The position numbers and the translations under genes were made by a program. DNA of 8,973 bases from Dehalococcoidia bacterium (GTDB lineage: Bacteria > Chloroflexota > Dehalococcoidia > UBA1151 > UBA1328), in the NCBI GenBank assembly GCA_030745955.1, contig JASLNQ010000070.1:1-8973 (forward strand). The letters are read 5' to 3'. Positions 6,324 to 8,973 of the stretch are shown here, one piece after another. How positions within the stretch are numbered: position 1 is the first letter of the stretch; each line of letters starts with the position of its first letter. The notes beneath the pieces were generated by a model. It saw nothing but the letters and a program-made list of their open reading frames with translations. It did no database searches and was not told the origin of the DNA.

Positions 6324-6339
6324 CCTCCGTAGTTCGGAG
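6324..6339 (-). promoter_or_regulatory. tuf ribosome-binding site within a small hairpin
   Basis: On the minus strand CTCCG, a 5-nt loop and CGGAG (6325-6339) form a stem. Its 3' arm overlaps the only good Shine-Dalgarno sequence, GGAGG (6324-6328), 12 nt before the tuf ATG. Folding could moderate tuf translation. The stem is short, so the effect is uncertain. Confidence 0.3.
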
Positions 6340-6384
6340 TCTCCTACGCTTTTCATCTCGCGTTTATGTTGATGGTGCTTAGCC

Positions 6385-6459
6385 TGGAGCCCACACCGAG
6401 GATTGAACTCGGGACCTCATTCTTACCAAGAATGCGCTCTACCACTGAGCTATGTGGGC
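6385..6459 (-). tRNA. tRNA-Thr (anticodon GGT)
   Basis: A 75-nt cloverleaf including an encoded CCA end (6385-6387). The acceptor stem GCCCACA/TGTGGGC is perfect. The anticodon loop TTGGTAA reads GGT (6425-6427), decoding ACC and ACU. The T arm carries GTTCAAT. It is the last tRNA before tuf, matching the position of thrT before tufB in Escherichia coli. Confidence 0.97.
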
Positions 6460-6509
6460 CCGATAGAACCCCAAAGCTGGAATTCTACAAACAACCCATA
6501 CCGTAATTC

Positions 6510-6595
6510 TGGTGCAGGGGGCAGGATTCGAACCTGCGAAGCCGTCAAGCGGCAGATTTACAGTCTGCTGGGTTTAACCACTCCCCAACCCCTGC
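6510..6595 (-). tRNA. tRNA-Tyr (anticodon GTA)
   Basis: An 86-nt tRNA with a long variable arm, as expected of bacterial tRNA-Tyr, and an encoded CCA (6510-6512). The acceptor stem GCAGGGG/CCCCTGC is perfect and the discriminator is A. The anticodon loop CTGTAAA reads GTA (6559-6561). The T arm has GTTCGAAT. It lies 50 nt before tRNA-Thr(GGT), with no tRNA-Gly in between. Confidence 0.97.
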
Positions 6596-6665
6596 CCAAA
6601 CGGAAATATTACCACAGCGAAACTCGATTTCACTACGAGCGGCGACGATATTCGTAAGGGTTTTA

Positions 6666-6691
6666 GGCGGGCAGCAGCCCGAGCCTTTTTT
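6666..6691 (+). terminator. Terminator-like hairpin on the plus strand between tRNA genes
   Basis: GGC and GGGC (6666-6672) face GCCC and GCC (6677-6685) across the loop AGCA with a 2-nt bulge, and six T residues follow (6686-6691). As read it would stop plus-strand, that is antisense, transcription entering the tRNA-Thr(TGT) gene. On the minus strand it lacks a T tract and may only be a spacer stem where the tRNA precursor is processed. Confidence 0.35.
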
Positions 6692-6694
6692 GAT

Positions 6695-6769
6695 TGGAGC
6701 CCTAGGGAGGATTTGAACCCCCGACCTACTGATTACAAATCAGTTGCGCTACCACTGCGCCACTAGGGC
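6695..6769 (-). tRNA. tRNA-Thr (anticodon TGT)
   Basis: A 75-nt tRNA with encoded CCA (6695-6697). The acceptor stem GCCCTAG/CTAGGGC is perfect. The anticodon loop TTTGTAA reads TGT (6735-6737), decoding ACA and probably other ACN codons. The T arm carries GTTCAAAT. It is the first gene of the tRNA-tuf transcript, about 20 nt after the predicted start site. Confidence 0.97.
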
Positions 6770-6775
6770 CCCGCC

Positions 6776-6790
6776 GGTTGAAAAACAACC
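6776..6790 (-). other. 5'-end hairpin of the tRNA-tuf transcript
   Basis: GGTTG, a TTTTT loop and CAACC form a 5-bp stem between the promoter and tRNA-Thr(TGT). With the -10 box ending at 6798, transcription should begin at about 6790-6791, so the stem would sit at the extreme 5' end of the precursor RNA. Confidence 0.4.
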
Positions 6791-6797
6791 AGTATCG

Positions 6798-6827
6798 ATA
6801 GTAGCCACCAATGCGAACCCCGGTCAA
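6798..6827 (-). promoter_or_regulatory. Sigma70-type promoter of the tRNA-tuf operon
   Basis: On the minus strand TTGACC (6822-6827) and TACTAT (6798-6803) are separated by 18 nt. The -35 matches consensus at 5 of 6 positions and the -10 at 5 of 6. It is the best promoter match I found in the window and sits directly before the first tRNA gene. Confidence 0.7.
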
Positions 6828-6983
6828 TGACCTGGGCCGCACTGAGATGACCATTACTTTGCCTCTGGCAGCACGAGCACGCGGGTTCTCGTGGAACCAA
6901 TACTCGCCAGGTAACGAAACCATACTCGTTCCGACACAATCCATAAAACACCACGCGCGCCTTCCACCACCGCTTATCACGAC

Positions 6984-7011
6984 GAGGGAGAGGTTTAGGG
7001 TGTGGGTGAAA
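6984..7011. repeat. Partial copy of a dispersed CCCTCTCC-type repeat
   Basis: The 28 bases contain GGAGAGGTTTAGGGTGTGGG and continue to TGAAA. They closely match, in the same orientation, the right arm of the longer element at 7108-7207. Only one arm is present, so it looks like a decayed or half element. Confidence 0.5.
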
Positions 7012-7107
7012 GCTCAGGAGTACCATCACTGCCCACACATGAAAACCGCGACCCCACCCCGGATCTCTCGACTCCGATGACTACGCTCGGGACGCGTTGA
7101 CCACAAT

Positions 7108-7207
7108 CCCCTCTCCCTGGCCCTGGTGTGCCCTGCGGAGCTGCGACGCGCGACCAAGCAATCCGATTGCGCCCGGAGCTAACGGAGAGGGATAGGGTGT
7201 GGGCAAA
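7108..7207. repeat. Dispersed hairpin repeat (REP- or MITE-like), longer copy
   Basis: The left arm CCCTCTCC (7109-7116) and right arm GGAGAGGG (7184-7191) are perfect 8-bp inverted repeats enclosing about 67 bp. That interior includes a small hairpin GCAAT/ATTGC (7158-7170). Outside the right arm comes ATAGGGTGTGGGCAAAA, which parallels the partial copy. This resembles the intergenic CACCCTAACCCTCTCCC-type repeats that litter many bacterial genomes. No transposase is nearby. Confidence 0.5.
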
Positions 7208-7314
7208 ACCGATCTATGCACCGACAAACCACCGTCACTCCCTGACCCACTCCTGAAAATGACCCGGAACGAAACCGCCCCAGTTACCGAAACCCACCAC
7301 CAGTCGAAACGAAC

Positions 7315-8625
7315 TTGACCCAGCCCGCCCCCGCACCCGACCGAACGCCTGAACCAAGATTCTTTTACGGCTGGGTAATAGTGGCCGTAATGGCGGTCGG
7401 GACCTCGGCGAGCATGGCCATGGGCTCGCTTAACTTCGGGCTGTTTATCGTCCCCATGGGAGACGAGCTGAAGATCGGCAGGTCGACTTTCGGCTGGGCC
7501 TCGTCGGCACGGCAGCTGGCGAGTGCGGCGACCAGCCCGTGGGTCGGGCGGCTCATCGACAGGCACGGTGCCCGCTACCTCCTTGCCGCCGCCGCGCTCA
7601 TCGTCGGACTTGCAATGGTCGGGCTGGCGTACATCACCAACGGGTGGCAGCTCGTGGTCCTGTTTTCAATCATGGGGCTCGTTGGCATGGGTGGACCCGG
7701 CGCACTCGTCACCTCGGTGCCGGTGGTCAAGTGGTTCACAAGGAACCGGGCGAAAGCCGTCGCCTTCGCGTCACTCGGTATCCCAATAGGGGCGCTTGTG
7801 TTCATACCCCTCACCCAGGTCTTTATAGATGCCTGGGGGTGGCGAGTAGCGTGGGCTGCGCTGGCTGCGCTGGGTGTGGGCCTGATCGTTCCGCCCGCCC
7901 TTCTGTTCGTCCGGAGACAGCCCGAAGACATCGGGTGGCTCCCGGACGGCGATCGGTCTCCCCGGCAAGACAGCCGATCCGGATCTGAAATTAAGAGGGT
8001 CGATGAGATTTCGTGGACCACCCGGGAGGCAACAAGGTCAGTTGTGTTCTGGAAGCTTGTCCTGGTGTTCACGGGCGTTGCCCTGGCGTTGGGTACCATC
8101 GGCGTGCATCGAATTCCTGCATTCGTCGACCGCGGGGTCGACCCGGGCCAGATCGCCATTGCTACGGCATTCGACGCCGTGGCTGCCGGGATCAGCACTT
8201 TCGTGATGGGCAACCTCGCGCACCGAATTCCTGCCCGGTTCCTGGGTGCGCTGGGATTTTCGTTCCTCGCCGTCGCCGGTGTGATTACGGTCTATGCCGA
8301 TACGTTTGCGCTGGTTTTCCTATCGATGGCGATCTTCGGGCTTGGCATCGGCGGCATGATGTTTCTCCAGAATTTCATCTGGGCCGATTATTTCGGCAGG
8401 GCCCATCTCGGGAGCATCAGGGGAATCGTCATGCCTATCACCCTCATCGTGGGTGGATCGGGTGCGCCCGCGGCCGGGTATGTGCGAGACATAACGGGGT
8501 CGTACGACAGCATCTGGTGGGTTGGGATCGCGATCATGACCGGCGCGGCAGTTCTCGGGGCGACGATAAAAGCTCCGGTTCACCCGAGCCACGTTGTCCG
8601 GCACTCACTCGGGGACCCGCGTTAG
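7315..8625 (+). CDS. Major facilitator superfamily (MFS) transporter
   Basis: A 436-residue inner-membrane transporter with about 12 hydrophobic spans in two halves joined by a charged cytoplasmic loop (about residues 203-240, after RRQPEDIGWLPDG). The N-terminal FFYGWVIVAV, the loop 2-3 motif GRLIDRHGAR (78-87), which fits MFS motif A, and the W-F-RNRAKAVAFASLGIPIG segment before span 5 all resemble the monocarboxylate / oxalate-formate antiporter branch. The substrate is probably a small organic anion, but this is inference. The start is uncertain: the frame offers TTG at 7315, which keeps a short cytoplasmic N-terminus before the first span. No ATG or GTG lies between the upstream in-frame stop (7243) and the first span, and no Shine-Dalgarno is obvious. 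No partner gene adjoins it. Confidence 0.88.
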   Translation: MTQPAPAPDRTPEPRFFYGWVIVAVMAVGTSASMAMGSLNFGLFIVPMGDELKIGRSTFGWASSARQLASAATSPWVGRLIDRHGARYLLAAAALIVGLAMVGLAYITNGWQLVVLFSIMGLVGMGGPGALVTSVPVVKWFTRNRAKAVAFASLGIPIGALVFIPLTQVFIDAWGWRVAWAALAALGVGLIVPPALLFVRRQPEDIGWLPDGDRSPRQDSRSGSEIKRVDEISWTTREATRSVVFWKLVLVFTGVALALGTIGVHRIPAFVDRGVDPGQIAIATAFDAVAAGISTFVMGNLAHRIPARFLGALGFSFLAVAGVITVYADTFALVFLSMAIFGLGIGGMMFLQNFIWADYFGRAHLGSIRGIVMPITLIVGGSGAPAAGYVRDITGSYDSIWWVGIAIMTGAAVLGATIKAPVHPSHVVRHSLGDPR

Positions 8626-8973
8626 GCCACGCTCCTTGTAGAAGCGGTTCAGCGCCACCCCGACGACGACGGGTACTGGCACTATTTGTTGTCAGTGCTG
8701 CGCCGTCAACTTCTCATCTTCTGTGAGCCAATCAACCATTCTGTTCAGGTATCCCGAGGGATAACCAACTTCGCTTTGCCGGCGGAGATGGTCATGAATC
8801 CTGCTCCCGGGACCAGACCGTCCCGCACTTTTTCTTTTTTGCGGTGCTCTGCCACGTCCGGGAACGCGCGGGGTGCGGTGAATAGAGTCGATCGGAGATC
8901 TGCTACCGGAAACCCAGCCGAAAACAGTAGGTCGTCGATTTAGGTGATCGAGAAAAAATTGGCCGCTGAATAG
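8626..8973. other. Right-hand tail without a convincing gene
   Basis: These 348 bp hold a candidate transporter terminator (8808-8840) and otherwise nothing I can assign. A plus-strand frame from 8686 to 8943 has no recognisable domain and runs straight through that terminator, so I do not call it. The last bases are an in-frame TAG of a very short reading. Confidence 0.5.
8808..8840 (+). terminator. Candidate intrinsic terminator downstream of the MFS gene
   Basis: CGGGAC (8808-8813) pairs with GTCCCG (8820-8825) around a 6-nt loop. CAC follows, then TTTTTCTTTTTT (8829-8840). The stem is short but fully GC-anchored and the T tract is long. The distance of about 180 nt from the transporter stop leaves a long 3' untranslated region. 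Confidence 0.55.

Larger units (their letters stand above)
6828..7314. other. Intergenic region between divergent tRNA-tuf operon and transporter gene
   Basis: About 490 bp with no convincing coding sequence on either strand. Open frames here read as low-complexity translations of repeat sequence (Pro-rich runs such as PHPKPLPRR and PTPYPSPLAPG), not as protein families. It holds two degenerate dispersed-repeat copies, described separately. I see no clear promoter for the transporter. Confidence 0.6.

Noticed and set aside
6460..6509. A tRNA-Gly between tRNA-Tyr and tRNA-Thr(GGT), as in Escherichia coli
   Set aside because: The spacer is only 50 nt with no acceptor or T-arm sequence.
6984..7207. 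CRISPR array
   Set aside because: Only two diverged similar segments, about 200 bp apart, with no regular spacing and no cas genes.
7081..7566. Minus-strand open frame of 161 codons across the transporter start
   Set aside because: It is made of antisense transporter sequence and dispersed-repeat sequence (Pro-rich spurious peptide) and has no domain.
8013..8726. Second-frame plus-strand open frame of 237 codons within the MFS gene
   Set aside because: Arg/His/Cys-rich out-of-frame reading of a clear membrane protein gene.

Overview
The window is a bacterial chromosomal segment, GC-rich by eye, and is mostly a translation/transcription housekeeping block on the minus strand with one accessory gene at each edge on the plus strand. 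Protein sequences and layout (tRNA-tuf-rpmG-secE-nusG-rplK-rplA-rplJ-rplL, 399-residue EF-Tu, 79-residue SecE, rpoBC not following rplL) make me think of Chloroflexota, perhaps a Dehalococcoidia/SAR202-like marine lineage. This is an impression from sequence style, not a search result. The window may be most or all of a metagenomic contig.

Layout from left to right. A plus-strand short-chain dehydrogenase (196-972) meets the housekeeping block tail to tail across a perfect 25-bp inverted repeat (1008-1064) that can terminate both strands. Read in the direction of transcription, the minus-strand block starts with a good sigma70-type promoter (6798-6827). Three tRNA genes follow: Thr-TGT, Tyr-GTA and Thr-GGT. 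Then come tuf, a hairpin-rich spacer, rpmG, secE, nusG, rplK, rplA, a long rplJ leader containing an intrinsic terminator, rplJ and rplL. rpmG (55 aa) and the rplJ start at 2235 are positioned here from the sequence itself. To the right of the tRNA promoter is about 490 bp without a convincing gene, holding degenerate copies of a dispersed CCCTCTCC-type repeat. Next is a plus-strand major facilitator superfamily transporter (7315-8625), followed by a gene-poor tail with a candidate terminator at 8808-8840.

How it works together: the tRNAs and EF-Tu form one likely transcript whose gene order closely resembles the Escherichia coli thrU-tyrU-glyT-thrT-tufB operon without glyT. The r-proteins L11, L1, L10 and L7/L12 build the L1 and L7/L12 stalks of the 50S subunit, where EF-Tu is recruited and acts. 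NusG couples transcription to translation, SecE belongs to the protein translocon and L33 is a 50S protein. The rplA-rplJ spacer looks like an autogenously regulated L10 leader of the transcription-attenuation type. The SDR and the transporter are unlinked metabolic genes with unknown substrates.

I see no undescribed defence, mobile or biosynthetic system. The observations most worth follow-up are the rplJ attenuator with a possible antiterminator, the conserved tRNA-tuf arrangement, the 25-bp convergent terminator, the structured tuf-rpmG spacer and unusual residues in a conserved EF-Tu segment.
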